The notes: generated by a model from the letters alone, not told the origin. Numbered from the stretch's first letter, positions 25,827 to 34,911 are shown. The stretch is DNA of 36,760 nucleotides from Candidatus Gastranaerophilales bacterium (GCA_944323045.1 CALUQX010000020.1:1-36760); one strand, 5' to 3'. Translations and numbers: made by a program.

Positions 25827-28800
25827 ATGTATATCAAACAACTTGAAATAGATAACTTTAAATCATTTGCCAATAAATCGGAAATTCCTTTGCTAAAAGG
25901 GTTCACTACAGTTTCCGGTCCAAACGGTTCTGGTAAAAGCAATATTATTGACAGTATTTTGTTTGCTTTAGGACTTGCTAATGCAAGTGAACTGCGTGTA
26001 GAAAATCTTTCGCACTTTATTTCTACATACACAAGACGTAACGATGCATTTGTTAAAGTAACTTTCGGTGATGCAGATAATGGTGAAGATTTAAGCATTG
26101 CAAGAAAAATACGTAAATCCTCTCAAGGATATGCCAGTACATATTATATTAACGATAATGTAACTACCCTTACAAATGTACATGCCCTGCTTGAAAAATA
26201 TAACGTTACTCCGAACAGCTACAATGTTATGATGCAAGGGGATGTCATGGGGATTACAAATTCCTCCCCTAAAAACAGACGCAAAATTATTGACGAAATA
26301 GCCGGTATTGCTGATTTTGACAGACGCATAGAACAGGCAACAAACGAACTTAATACTGTAGAAAACAGGGTTGAACGTTCAACTGTGACTCTCAATATGG
26401 TAGAGGAGATGCTTGAACAGTTAAAAGAAGAACGCGAAGTCGCACTTAAATATCAAAAATTACGTGAAGAAAAAACTTCTTTAGAAAGTCAAATAAATAA
26501 AGTTCGTTTCTTTGATTTGAAACGCAACATAGAACAGGCGCATGAAAATATTCTTGAATTTACCAAAAAGAAAAAAGAAGAAGAATTAAAAAATAAGGAT
26601 TTGGATGAGCGGTTGACTTTAATCAAATCTAAATATCAGGAAATTTCAGAACTTGTAAAGGAAAAAGGTGAAGCGCAGCAAATTGAACTCAAAAAACAGG
26701 AAGAAGCTATAAAAGGTGAAATAGACAGAAAAATTAATGCTTCCAATTACGCTGACAAGCAGATACATGACGGCTTGCGCTCAATAGAAAACGCAAAAAA
26801 CGGTATTGAAAATTTCAATAAAAAAATAGAGGATTTCAAGCTGAAAATTACCCTAAAAGAAGATGAAATTAAAAAAATCAAAGAAAATATTCAGGAACGT
26901 GAAGCCGAGTTGAAAAAAATTCTTGAAGATATGACCGGACTTAATGCAACAGCAGACCAGCATATTGAAAGACGCAACAATTTGAGAAAAGAACTTGAAT
27001 CTCTCAGAGATCAGGAAACTAAGCTTATTCAAACAAAACTGCCGCTTGAAAATGAATTAAAAAATCTCCAAAACGAATTAAATCAAGCCAAAAGTACGGT
27101 TGAGGAATTGACTAATCTTAAAACAAATTTTGCAAATGATTACGATTTAAAGAAAACTCTCGTTGAACAGTTGGAAAAAGAATTGCAGGATTTTAAAATG
27201 ATCCAGCAAAATACTATGCATGAACTTGATACGACTAAAAATGAGATAAGTGACTTGAATTATAATATTCAGATGGCTTACCGGAAAATATCAACAATGG
27301 AAGGCGCCATACAGGCTGCAAAAGATGCCAATTTTGAACGGGCAATAGATACTATTATGGGCGCGAACTTAAAAGGTGTGCATGCGCCGCTCGTACAATT
27401 AGGTACTGTAGATAAAGAATATTCAACTGCAATGGAAGTAGCTTTTGGCGGCAGAATGGCGCATGTTGTTGTTGATGATGAACATGTAGCCTCTGTTGCT
27501 ATTGAAATGCTGCGTTCAGCAAACGCCGGCAGAGCCACATTTATACCGCTTAGTAAAGTGGTTAAAGCGCCTTCACGCCTTGCACTGCCGAAAGATAAAG
27601 GCGTTATTGATTTTGCAATTAATCTCGTTGATTTTGATGACAAATACATAAATGCGTTTTTCTATGCAGTTGGCGATACGCTTGTTGTTGAAGATATGGA
27701 ATGCGCTAAAAAGCTCATCGGTAAATACCGAATGGTAACTCTGCAAGGTGAATTGTTTGAAAAATCAGGTGCTATCACCGGCGGTACCGTTAAAAAATCA
27801 AGACTCAGTTTCAATCAGAACGATGATGATGAACTTGAAAAATACCGCGCAAGATTGAAAGATATGGAAAACCGTTTAGGAACACTTGAAAATAAAAAAT
27901 CAGAACTTGAAAGAAAATTGGATTCTGTGCGCAATAACTATTCGGATTCCTTAAGCGAATTTTCAAAGTCTAAAATTGAACTCGAAAATATGAATAAGAA
28001 TTACGCAAGCAGTGAAAATCTTTTAAAAGATAAATCTGATTTTATAATATCTGCAGAACCAAAAATCGCAGAATTAAATAAAAAATTAGATAAGCTTGAA
28101 GAAGACAATGTAAAACTCTATGACAAAATGACGCTTGTACAGGAAAATATTGAAGAAGTCGAAAAGCTCATTAATGATAAGGATTTGAAAGACCTGAAAG
28201 AAAAAACTGAAGGTGTTGAATATGAAATAAAACGCCTGCAGACGAATCTTATGAATGCCGGAAACGACAAAAATGAATTTGACCGACAAATTTCCTTCCA
28301 TGTTAATTTGATAGAAACTAAAACAGAAGAAATTAAAAACATTGAACACAACAATGTAAAACTGGAAGAAGATAAAGTACGGTATAAAAATGATATTGTT
28401 GGCTTGAACGAAAAAATGGAATCGCTAAAGGAGCAGATTGAACAGATTGAAGTTAAGCTTGGCAAATTATTAAAAGAACGTGATGAAATAAATGCTGACT
28501 TAATTGAATTAGAAAAACAAAAGCATATAAGAACTGCTGATATTGAACGTATTGCCGAACAAATAGAATCCTTCAAAGCCCGCAGACGTGAACTTGAACC
28601 GCAATTAGAAAAAGCAAAAAATGAACTTGAAGAATCCGGTGTCGAAGTTAACAAACTTGAACCTGTAACAATTTCTATTGATGAAATAACTTCAAAAATT
28701 CAGCGTCTTGAAAAGAAAATGACAGAACTCGGCGATGTTAATATGCGTGCGCTAACCAAATATGATGAAGTTCTCACGCGTCAATCTGAATTAAAGCAGC

Positions 28801-29324
28801 AGATTGATACATTATCCAAAGAACGTAAAGAAATACTAGAGAGAATGCACGGATATGAACAACTGAAAAAAGAAACATTTATGAAAACCTTTAACAACAT
28901 AAATGAAAACTTTAAAGAGGTATTCCACCAGTTGTCAGAAGGTGAAGGCGAACTCAAATTAGAATGTCCAGATGATCCGTTAAACGGCGGTATGACTATT
29001 GAAGCTCAGCCGCGTGATAAAAAATTACAGCGTCTGGAAAGTATGTCCGGCGGCGAAAAATCCCTGACTGCGCTTGCATTTGTCTTTGCAATTCAAAGAT
29101 ATATGCCGTCGCCTTTCTATGCGTTTGATGAAGTTGATGCCAGTCTTGACACAATGAACGTTGAACGTATCGCTCATATGATTGAAAAGCAGTCAAAAGA
29201 TACGCAATTTATAGTAGTTAGTCACCGCAAACCTATGATAGAATCAGCTAATAGAACTATTGGTGTAACTCAAAAAGAAAAAGGGATAACAAGAGTAACA
29301 GGTGTAAAACTTAGAGACGAATAA
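25827..29324 (+). CDS. smc: Chromosome partition / condensin protein SMC
   Basis: The 1165-aa ATPase compacts and segregates the chromosome with ScpA and ScpB. The N-terminal Walker A is GPNGSGKSN (31-39). A first coiled coil runs from about 160 to 490. The hinge domain is at about 500-650 (GVHAPLVQLGTVDKEYSTAMEVAFGGRMAHVVVDD, ITGGTVKKS). The returning coiled coil reaches about 990, and the C-terminal head has the signature SGGEK (1074-1078) and Walker B Asp1101-Glu1102 (YAFDEVDASLD). I start it at ATG 25827, which gives the canonical MYIKQLEIDNFKSFA; a TTG four codons earlier is less likely. The stop overlaps the scpA start (TAATG). Confidence 0.97.
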   Translation: MYIKQLEIDNFKSFANKSEIPLLKGFTTVSGPNGSGKSNIIDSILFALGLANASELRVENLSHFISTYTRRNDAFVKVTFGDADNGEDLSIARKIRKSSQGYASTYYINDNVTTLTNVHALLEKYNVTPNSYNVMMQGDVMGITNSSPKNRRKIIDEIAGIADFDRRIEQATNELNTVENRVERSTVTLNMVEEMLEQLKEEREVALKYQKLREEKTSLESQINKVRFFDLKRNIEQAHENILEFTKKKKEEELKNKDLDERLTLIKSKYQEISELVKEKGEAQQIELKKQEEAIKGEIDRKINASNYADKQIHDGLRSIENAKNGIENFNKKIEDFKLKITLKEDEIKKIKENIQEREAELKKILEDMTGLNATADQHIERRNNLRKELESLRDQETKLIQTKLPLENELKNLQNELNQAKSTVEELTNLKTNFANDYDLKKTLVEQLEKELQDFKMIQQNTMHELDTTKNEISDLNYNIQMAYRKISTMEGAIQAAKDANFERAIDTIMGANLKGVHAPLVQLGTVDKEYSTAMEVAFGGRMAHVVVDDEHVASVAIEMLRSANAGRATFIPLSKVVKAPSRLALPKDKGVIDFAINLVDFDDKYINAFFYAVGDTLVVEDMECAKKLIGKYRMVTLQGELFEKSGAITGGTVKKSRLSFNQNDDDELEKYRARLKDMENRLGTLENKKSELERKLDSVRNNYSDSLSEFSKSKIELENMNKNYASSENLLKDKSDFIISAEPKIAELNKKLDKLEEDNVKLYDKMTLVQENIEEVEKLINDKDLKDLKEKTEGVEYEIKRLQTNLMNAGNDKNEFDRQISFHVNLIETKTEEIKNIEHNNVKLEEDKVRYKNDIVGLNEKMESLKEQIEQIEVKLGKLLKERDEINADLIELEKQKHIRTADIERIAEQIESFKARRRELEPQLEKAKNELEESGVEVNKLEPVTISIDEITSKIQRLEKKMTELGDVNMRALTKYDEVLTRQSELKQQIDTLSKERKEILERMHGYEQLKKETFMKTFNNINENFKEVFHQLSEGEGELKLECPDDPLNGGMTIEAQPRDKKLQRLESMSGGEKSLTALAFVFAIQRYMPSPFYAFDEVDASLDTMNVERIAHMIEKQSKDTQFIVVSHRKPMIESANRTIGVTQKEKGITRVTGVKLRDE

Positions 29325-30139
29325 TGGAAACAGCAATTGATTATAATAGTTTAAATATATTACAGGAAAACGATACATCCCACAAAAGCGAAGGTATCGG
29401 TATTCTTGTTGATATGGCAAAAGCCGGAAAGATTGACCCGTGGAACATTGATATTGTTGATGTTACAGATAAATATCTTGCGCATATCTGTGAGATGAAA
29501 TCACAGAATCTGCGTCTGACCGGCAGAACTTTTCTATTTGCCGCTGTTTTGTTGAAAATGAAATCCAATATCCTTGAAGGCATTGATATTATGCAGTTTG
29601 AAGACCAGCCGCAGGATGATGAATTTCAATATGACGATGACGGGTTTCCGCTTGAATATCCGGAAGACGATTATATTCCGACCAATAACGTTATCTCCAT
29701 TGACGAAGTTTTACAGCGCCGCACAAGTGTCCGCTTAAATCATAATCGTGTAGTTACTTTGCGTGATTTGATAAGACAGTTGGAGTTCTATGAAAAATTA
29801 GAAAAGAAACAATCCCTGAAAAGCGCCCACGAACGTGCCAAAAGACGTGTACAGTCTTATTCAAGATTAACTGCTGATGATATTGTTAATCTCGCGCATG
29901 ATGAATACATTGAAAATTGTGTGCAGACTCTCAAAGATAATCTTGAACAAATATTCACAAAAAATGACAAAATTGAACTGAATGAATTGACCCTGCTTGG
30001 AATGGATAAAATAAGTGCATATATTGCATTGTTATTTTTGACAGCAGAAACAGATTATGACTTGGAACAAAAAGAATTTTATTCTGATTTATACGTAGTG
30101 AAAGGTGAACATCATGACCACGTTGAAGTCCAGAATTGA
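29324..30139 (+). CDS. scpA: Segregation and condensation protein A
   Basis: The 271-aa kleisin bridges the SMC heads and recruits ScpB. The N-terminal helix region (GIGILVDMAKAGKIDPWNIDIVDVTDKYLAHI) and the following TGRTFLFAAVLLKMKSNILEG are typical of ScpA. The middle is acidic and low-complexity (QPQDDEFQYDDDGFPLEYPEDD), and the C-terminal winged-helix (about 205-262) contains FTKNDKIELNELTLL..ISAYIALLFL. It starts one base before the end of the smc stop, and its 3' end overlaps scpB by 26 bp, so expression is probably translationally coupled. Confidence 0.95.
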   Translation: METAIDYNSLNILQENDTSHKSEGIGILVDMAKAGKIDPWNIDIVDVTDKYLAHICEMKSQNLRLTGRTFLFAAVLLKMKSNILEGIDIMQFEDQPQDDEFQYDDDGFPLEYPEDDYIPTNNVISIDEVLQRRTSVRLNHNRVVTLRDLIRQLEFYEKLEKKQSLKSAHERAKRRVQSYSRLTADDIVNLAHDEYIENCVQTLKDNLEQIFTKNDKIELNELTLLGMDKISAYIALLFLTAETDYDLEQKEFYSDLYVVKGEHHDHVEVQN

Positions 30140-30635
30140 AGCCGTTTTATTTATCACTGCAAGAGCTGTTTCACTGGATGAAATAGCTGTTATACTCGGT
30201 GAAGAAAAAGAAGCTATTGAAGAGGCGATTCTTGATTTGATTATGGATTATTCGGCAAGAGACGGCGCGTTAGAAATTGATGATGAAAACGGGTATATTT
30301 TACAGGTAAAAGAAGAACATATGGATTTGGTTGAACTTCTGTGCCCTGTTGATTTGAAACCGGGTGTTTTGCGTACACTTTCTGTTATTGCATTAAAAGA
30401 GCCTATTCGATTAACTGACCTAAAAGAACTCCGCGGGTCTAATACTTATGAACATGTTCAGGAACTTGTTGAAAAGGGGCTTGTTTCTAAAACTCGTGAT
30501 AAAAACGGAAGAAGTTTTAATATAAAAACAACACCAAAATTTGCAGAGTATTTTAAACTAAAAGGCGATACCCGCTCTCTTGCAAAAATTTTAGAAATAG
30601 ATAAAGGGATAAAAGATAATGCAAAAAAAGAATAA
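30114..30635 (+). CDS. scpB: Segregation and condensation protein B
   Basis: The 173-aa protein forms the dimeric winged-helix subunit of the SMC complex. It begins TTLKSRIEAVLFITARAVSLDEIAVIL (first winged helix), and the second unit contains VIALKEPIRLTDLKELRGSNTYEHVQELVEKGLV, the usual ScpB core. I start at ATG 30114, preceded by AAAGGTG at a good distance; an in-frame GTG at 30105 is the longer alternative. It overlaps scpA upstream and the metalloprotease gene downstream. Confidence 0.93.
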   Translation: MTTLKSRIEAVLFITARAVSLDEIAVILGEEKEAIEEAILDLIMDYSARDGALEIDDENGYILQVKEEHMDLVELLCPVDLKPGVLRTLSVIALKEPIRLTDLKELRGSNTYEHVQELVEKGLVSKTRDKNGRSFNIKTTPKFAEYFKLKGDTRSLAKILEIDKGIKDNAKKE

Positions 30636-31905
30636 TACAAAATTTCTGCTTGTTATACTAATTGGTCTTTTACTGTTCTTTTATGCCTTTCCGTATATAT
30701 TATTTAAAATTGGCGAAAATGCTTACTTAAACAAAAATTATATCCGCGCATTTAATACTCTCAGTGTTGCATATCATATGCATAAACAAAATGAAGATTA
30801 CCGTTATTATTATGCGCAGACCCTGACTAAATTGAAACCGGTATTAAAAGTGCAAAAAGATCTGTTTGAAATTTCACAAAGCAAAACCGATGATGGCGCA
30901 AAGCGCGTTGCCTCTAAAAAAATTGATGAGTGGCGGCTGAATGTAGATTACAATATTGGCAGTAATTATATATACAATGCGCCTTCAGAAAAAGGTATTG
31001 TGCGCTGGGATGAGAAAAAATTCCCGCTAAAAGTCGCCATTAAAGAAGATAGTTCTGTACCTTCTTATTACAGAAATGAAATTATTGCTTCCTTAAACCA
31101 GTGGAGCCGTTCTGTTGATTTTTTAAAATTCAAACTGGTAAAAAGACCTTCTGATGCCAATATAATTATTAAAATCGCACCTTTGCCAAAAGATGCCTGC
31201 AAGGGACAGGAGTGCAAATATATAGTAGGATTTACTGTACCTGCTATAAATAATAATATTCTAAAAAAGATGACCATAACTCTATATGATAAAACTCCTG
31301 ACGGAAATTATTTTTCTGACAAAGAATTATTTAATACAGTTATGCATGAACTGGGTCATGCCTTTGGAATTATGGGACACAGTTTTTATGAAGGTGATTT
31401 GATGTTTGTCTCAACAACCTCAAATAATGCAATGGATTATGCTCGAGCAAGAAGTTCATTCCAATTTTTGACATCCAGCGACATAAATACAATCAAACTT
31501 TTGTATAAATTGATACCGGATGTGTCCAATACACCGGTAAAAGAAATGAATACTGCAGGTTTAATATATGCTCCTATAATTATCGGCTCAGAGCAGGAAA
31601 TGCAGGAACGCAAGGTTCAGGAGGCACTTGCTTATATAAATGAAGCTCCTGATATGTCTGGCGGTTATGTTGACCTTGCCATTGCGTATTCTGAACTCGG
31701 CAATAATGAAAAGGCACTGCAGGCTTTTAAAAAAGCTATGAAGTATGCCAGAACAGACGCTGAAAAATATATTGTGTATTACAATCTGGCAATACAGCTT
31801 GCATCTATGAATAAGAAATCAAAAGCATTAAAATACGCTAAAAAAGCAAAAAACATAAATCCGACAGATGAAGTTATTGAGCTTATTTCAAAAATCAGCC
31901 GCTAA
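30619..31905 (+). CDS. Membrane-anchored matrixin-like metalloprotease with TPR tail
   Basis: The 428-aa protein has an N-terminal membrane helix (about 8-29) and presumably faces the periplasm. A metzincin catalytic domain follows: HELGHAFGIMGH at 243-254 is HExxHxxGxxH, with His243, His247 and His254 as zinc ligands and Glu244 as the base, and NAMDY shortly after acts as the Met-turn. The peptide upstream (DVDFLKFKLVKRPSDANIIIKIAP) is like peptidase M10/M57 domains. The C-terminal ~100 residues are TPR-like (YVDLAIAYSELGNNEKALQAFKKAMKYA, YNLAIQLASMNKKSKALKYAKKAKNINP). It overlaps scpB by 17 bp. Its substrate is unknown and no link to condensin is documented. Confidence 0.9.
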   Translation: MQKKNNTKFLLVILIGLLLFFYAFPYILFKIGENAYLNKNYIRAFNTLSVAYHMHKQNEDYRYYYAQTLTKLKPVLKVQKDLFEISQSKTDDGAKRVASKKIDEWRLNVDYNIGSNYIYNAPSEKGIVRWDEKKFPLKVAIKEDSSVPSYYRNEIIASLNQWSRSVDFLKFKLVKRPSDANIIIKIAPLPKDACKGQECKYIVGFTVPAINNNILKKMTITLYDKTPDGNYFSDKELFNTVMHELGHAFGIMGHSFYEGDLMFVSTTSNNAMDYARARSSFQFLTSSDINTIKLLYKLIPDVSNTPVKEMNTAGLIYAPIIIGSEQEMQERKVQEALAYINEAPDMSGGYVDLAIAYSELGNNEKALQAFKKAMKYARTDAEKYIVYYNLAIQLASMNKKSKALKYAKKAKNINPTDEVIELISKISR

Positions 31906-31908
31906 GTT

Positions 31909-32616
31909 TTAATGCAGAAATATTTTAGCTTCTACATCTTTTTTAATATCAAGACTATTGTTTAAACTGTTTGCTAGTTCTGCGGCGGTGTTGGCAGTGT
32001 AGAATTTCCCGCTGGTAACCAGTGAGGTACATTCCAACTGTGCTAAGTCATCTTCATCCTTTATGTTGAATGCGATAACGTCTATTTTAATGTCCTTACG
32101 AACCTTAATTAGTTCCATTGCATATGTGCACGGGCTTTCGTCACAGTTTTCACCGCCGTCTGTCAGCAGTATTATATGTTTTTTGCCTGTAAAACCTAAA
32201 AAATCATTTTTTACAGCCTGCTTTAGAGAGTACGTAATAGGCGTCATACCTCTGGGCTTGATATCATTTAATGAGTATAAGATATTACCGCCGCTGTTTT
32301 TTGATATAGGTGAAATGAGTGCTGTTGCGCGGCAGGCATCAAACGCACTGAATCCCATTCTGTGTCCGTAAACTCTTAATCCGATAGCGGTGCCCGCCGG
32401 AATTTGCGGGATAATTTTACGCATGGTCTCAAGCATCATATCTAATTTTGACTGCCCGTGTAGATATTCTGTCATGCTGTTTGAAAAATCTAATATAAAC
32501 AAGATTTTTTCATCAGGCTGTGCAGCAAAATTTGTGTCTGAACTGTCGTGTACAGTGTAACTGCCGGCATGACACGGCAGCGCTATTAACATTAATAATA
32601 TGAGAAGTCTTTTCAT
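31909..32616 (-). CDS. Secreted von Willebrand factor A (VWA) domain protein
   Basis: The 235-aa protein has a cleavable Sec signal (residues 1-17, ending CHA|GS) and is nearly all one VWA domain. The MIDAS metal site is intact: DFSNS at 43-47, the Thr in RGMTPITYSL, and the Asp in LLTDGGENC. Cysteines in FDACRA, NCDESPC and LECTS may form disulphides, fitting a periplasmic or surface location. Similar stand-alone VWA proteins bind partner proteins. It ends 3 bp from the convergent metalloprotease gene. No clear ribosome site precedes the ATG. Confidence 0.88.
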   Translation of the reverse strand: MKRLLILLMLIALPCHAGSYTVHDSSDTNFAAQPDEKILFILDFSNSMTEYLHGQSKLDMMLETMRKIIPQIPAGTAIGLRVYGHRMGFSAFDACRATALISPISKNSGGNILYSLNDIKPRGMTPITYSLKQAVKNDFLGFTGKKHIILLTDGGENCDESPCTYAMELIKVRKDIKIDVIAFNIKDEDDLAQLECTSLVTSGKFYTANTAAELANSLNNSLDIKKDVEAKIFLH

Positions 32617-32675
32617 TGCATATATATTTTATAAATATATATAATAATTTACCTCTAATAATGTGGTATATTTTG

Positions 32676-32704
32676 TTGACGATTAGATTTGCTTGCAATA
32701 TTAT
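32676..32704 (+). promoter_or_regulatory. Promoter of PLP-lyase gene, near-leaderless
   Basis: TTGACG and TATTAT are 17 bp apart; an overlapping TATAAA ends exactly 6 nt before the ATG at 32714. Either -10 gives a leader of zero to about three bases, and no Shine-Dalgarno is present. Confidence 0.6.
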
Positions 32705-32713
32705 AAAATTATT

Positions 32714-33946
32714 ATGAATAGTACAGAAATTATTAAAAAGACAGAAAAAGATTTACACGAAATATTTGAACGCATTGAAGAGATAAGGGATTACAATCAG
32801 GAAAAAGTTTTGAATGCGTTTATAGAAAACAGAGTTGCTCCGGAACATTTTTATACAGTATCCGGCTACGGGCATGATGACATCGGACGCGAAGTTCTTG
32901 ATAGAGTGTTTGCAGATGTCTTTAAAGCAGAAAAAGCTATTGCAAGAATACATTTTGCATCAGGTACACATACACTGGCTTGCTGCCTGTTTGGTAATTT
33001 AAGACCGGGCGATAAACTGATTTCTGTTGTCGGCTCACCTTATGACACAATGCAGGAAGTAATCGGAACTCTCGGTGATGAAGAAACAAAAGCAGATTCT
33101 TTAATCGCACACGGAATTACTTATGAAGAAGTGCCGCTGAAAGATAACGATGTTGATTTAGAGGGGATAAGAAAAGCAGTTGATGAAAAAACGACTATGG
33201 TACTGATTCAGCGCTCAAAAGGTTATTCAACACGTAAATCACTTTCTATGTTAACAATAGGTGAAATTTGTAAAATAGTTAAACAGAAAAATCCTGATTG
33301 TATCTGCTTTGTAGATAACTGTTACGGGGAATTTGTTGATACTAAAGAGCCTTTGGAAGTCGGTGCAGACCTTATTGCAGGCTCTTTAATTAAAAATCCG
33401 GGCGGCGGAATTGTTGAAGCAGGCGGCTATATTGCGGGAAAAGCACGACTGGTAGATAGAAGCGCTAACAGATTAACCGCTCCGGGAATAGGATGCGAAG
33501 GCGGAGCAATGTTTAATCAGCACAGATTAATGTTTCAGGGGCTTTTTATGGCACCGTCTGTTGTTTGTGATTCTGTAAAAGGTGCTGTTCTTGCAGCAAA
33601 GATTTTTGATGAAATAGGTTATGATTCCTACCCGAAATTTGATGAACCGCGTACAGATATTATACAAAATATTATATTCGGAGCAGAAGAACCGCTGGAA
33701 GAATTTTGCCGTACAATTCAATCGTTTTCTCCGGTCAACGGTTATGTAACACCGATACCTGAATATATTCCTGGGTATGAAGACAAAGTTATTATGGCAG
33801 GCGGAACATTTATTGAAGGCTCAACAATTGAACTTTCTGCCGACGGACCAATAAGACCTCCGTATGTTGCTTATATGCAGGGCGGGCTAAATTATGCACA
33901 TGTAAAAATCGCGCTGAAAAAATTCCTTGAAAAAATTAAGAATTGA
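32714..33946 (+). CDS. Methionine gamma-lyase-like PLP enzyme (aluminium-resistance family)
   Basis: The 410-aa product belongs to the fold-type I PLP family named methionine gamma-lyase-like or aluminium resistance protein. The PLP-binding Lys227 lies in GSLIKNPGGGI, the pyridine-binding Asp201 in CFVDNCYGEF, and the phosphate-binding stretch in HFASGTHTLA (80-89). GYGHDDIGRE and GCEGGAMFNQHRLMFQGLF are family landmarks. A C-S lyase activity is expected from the fold, but the physiological substrate is not settled. I start at ATG 32714; an in-frame TTG at 32693 would lie within the promoter. Its TGA stop overlaps the -35 box of the hepT promoter. Confidence 0.93.
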   Translation: MNSTEIIKKTEKDLHEIFERIEEIRDYNQEKVLNAFIENRVAPEHFYTVSGYGHDDIGREVLDRVFADVFKAEKAIARIHFASGTHTLACCLFGNLRPGDKLISVVGSPYDTMQEVIGTLGDEETKADSLIAHGITYEEVPLKDNDVDLEGIRKAVDEKTTMVLIQRSKGYSTRKSLSMLTIGEICKIVKQKNPDCICFVDNCYGEFVDTKEPLEVGADLIAGSLIKNPGGGIVEAGGYIAGKARLVDRSANRLTAPGIGCEGGAMFNQHRLMFQGLFMAPSVVCDSVKGAVLAAKIFDEIGYDSYPKFDEPRTDIIQNIIFGAEEPLEEFCRTIQSFSPVNGYVTPIPEYIPGYEDKVIMAGGTFIEGSTIELSADGPIRPPYVAYMQGGLNYAHVKIALKKFLEKIKN

Positions 33947-33971
33947 CACAATTTTAAATGTTTTCTATAAT
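33943..33971 (+). promoter_or_regulatory. Consensus promoter of hepT-mntA, leaderless arrangement
   Basis: A perfect TTGACA and a perfect TATAAT are 17 bp apart, and the ATG at 33978 follows after exactly 6 nt. The -35 overlaps the stop codon of the preceding gene. The predicted transcript starts at or within a base of the start codon. Confidence 0.85.
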
Positions 33972-33977
33972 TATTCT

Positions 33978-34373
33978 ATGGAAAATTTTTCAACAAAAAG
34001 TTTAGAAATTGTTTTGAAAAATTTAAGATTGGCGTTTGAAGAGTATAATAAAGATACAAATAATATTTTTGTCCGGGATTCTGTCATTCATCGATTTGAG
34101 TATACTTATGCACTTGCCGTAAAATATATTCAGCGTTATCTGGAACTAATTTTGCCTGTATCCGATGAGGTTGATAAATTATCTTTCAATGATATGATAC
34201 GAACAGCAAATGAAAAAGATATTCTGCTAGGCAATTTGACTAATTGGGCTTTATACCGGCAGAGAAGAAATATAACTTCTCACACTTATAATATAGAAAA
34301 AGCCAAACAAGTTTTAGATATAATAGAACCTTTTTGCGCAGAGATAGAATATTTAGTGGAAAAAATAAAATGA
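33978..34373 (+). CDS. hepT: HepT-like HEPN toxin (type VII toxin-antitoxin)
   Basis: The 131-aa protein is of the HI0074/HepT family: VRDSVIHRFEYTYALAVKYIQRYL, then the HEPN RNase motif Rx4HxY at Arg97-His102-Tyr104 (RNITSHTY). In characterised pairs the HEPN toxin cuts RNA and is silenced when its partner MntA adds AMP groups to this Tyr. All three motif residues are present. ATG 33978 is chosen from the promoter geometry and the family's length; upstream in-frame starts lie inside the previous gene. The stop overlaps the mntA start as ATGA, so the two are coupled. Confidence 0.92.
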   Translation: MENFSTKSLEIVLKNLRLAFEEYNKDTNNIFVRDSVIHRFEYTYALAVKYIQRYLELILPVSDEVDKLSFNDMIRTANEKDILLGNLTNWALYRQRRNITSHTYNIEKAKQVLDIIEPFCAEIEYLVEKIK

Positions 34374-34675
34374 GTATAGTATTGGATTCTAACAGCAAAG
34401 ATATAGTCACTGATATTTTGTTAAAAAATTTACCATCAGAAACTAAAATATATGTTTTTGGCTCCCGCACAAGAGCGACCAGAAAGCAGTATGCTGATTT
34501 GGATTTAGCATTGAATGCCTGTAAAATTATAGACCCTTCTGTTATTGATAAACTTCATATTGCTTTTGAAAATTCATTGCTGCCGTTTAAAGTAGATATT
34601 GTTGATTTAAAAAATATTGATGAAAAATTTTATAAATCAATTTCAAACGATTTGACACTTTTGCTGCAAATTTAA
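34370..34675 (+). CDS. mntA: MntA-like minimal nucleotidyltransferase antitoxin
   Basis: The 101-aa product is a minimal nucleotidyltransferase (HI0073/MntA family). The active site is GSx10DxD at Gly31-Ser32 and Asp43/Asp45, with a third Asp at 76 (KVDIVDL), so it should be catalytically competent. In known systems MntA AMPylates HepT and neutralises it. It starts at the ATGA overlap with hepT; a longer in-frame start upstream (34334) would lie inside hepT and is unneeded. A hairpin with T-rich tail follows at 34696. Confidence 0.92.
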   Translation: MSIVLDSNSKDIVTDILLKNLPSETKIYVFGSRTRATRKQYADLDLALNACKIIDPSVIDKLHIAFENSLLPFKVDIVDLKNIDEKFYKSISNDLTLLLQI

Positions 34676-34695
34676 TTTTAAAGATTTCTATTGTC

Positions 34696-34722
34696 ACTAG
34701 CCATGCGGCTAGTTATCTTTTA
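34696..34722 (+). terminator. Probable terminator of hepT-mntA
   Basis: ACTAGCC pairs with GGCTAGT around an ATGC loop, followed by a T-rich but interrupted tract. The remaining gap to 34911 shows a TTGACT with several possible -10 boxes near 34836-34846 for the next gene. Confidence 0.6.
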
Positions 34723-34911
34723 TCATTTTGGTATATTATGAAGTTTTGTAAAAGGCGAATAGCACTATATAGTTAATTCTCAGGGATTAGGCGCTTATTT
34801 TATAACTAAACTATTTGACTGATGTATTTTTGTGTTATCATATTATGGTACACCCTGAGGTGATTAAAAAGTTTGTGTACGTAGTAGTATTAGAGAGAGA
34901 AAGGTTAAAAT

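Noticed and set aside
27278-27649. 123-codon ORF opposite the smc hinge
   Set aside because: Antisense shadow of a well-conserved domain; composition explained by the sense codons.
28118-28654. 178-codon Ser/Phe-rich ORF opposite smc
   Set aside because: Antisense shadow of smc coiled-coil codons; no ribosome site or recognisable domain.
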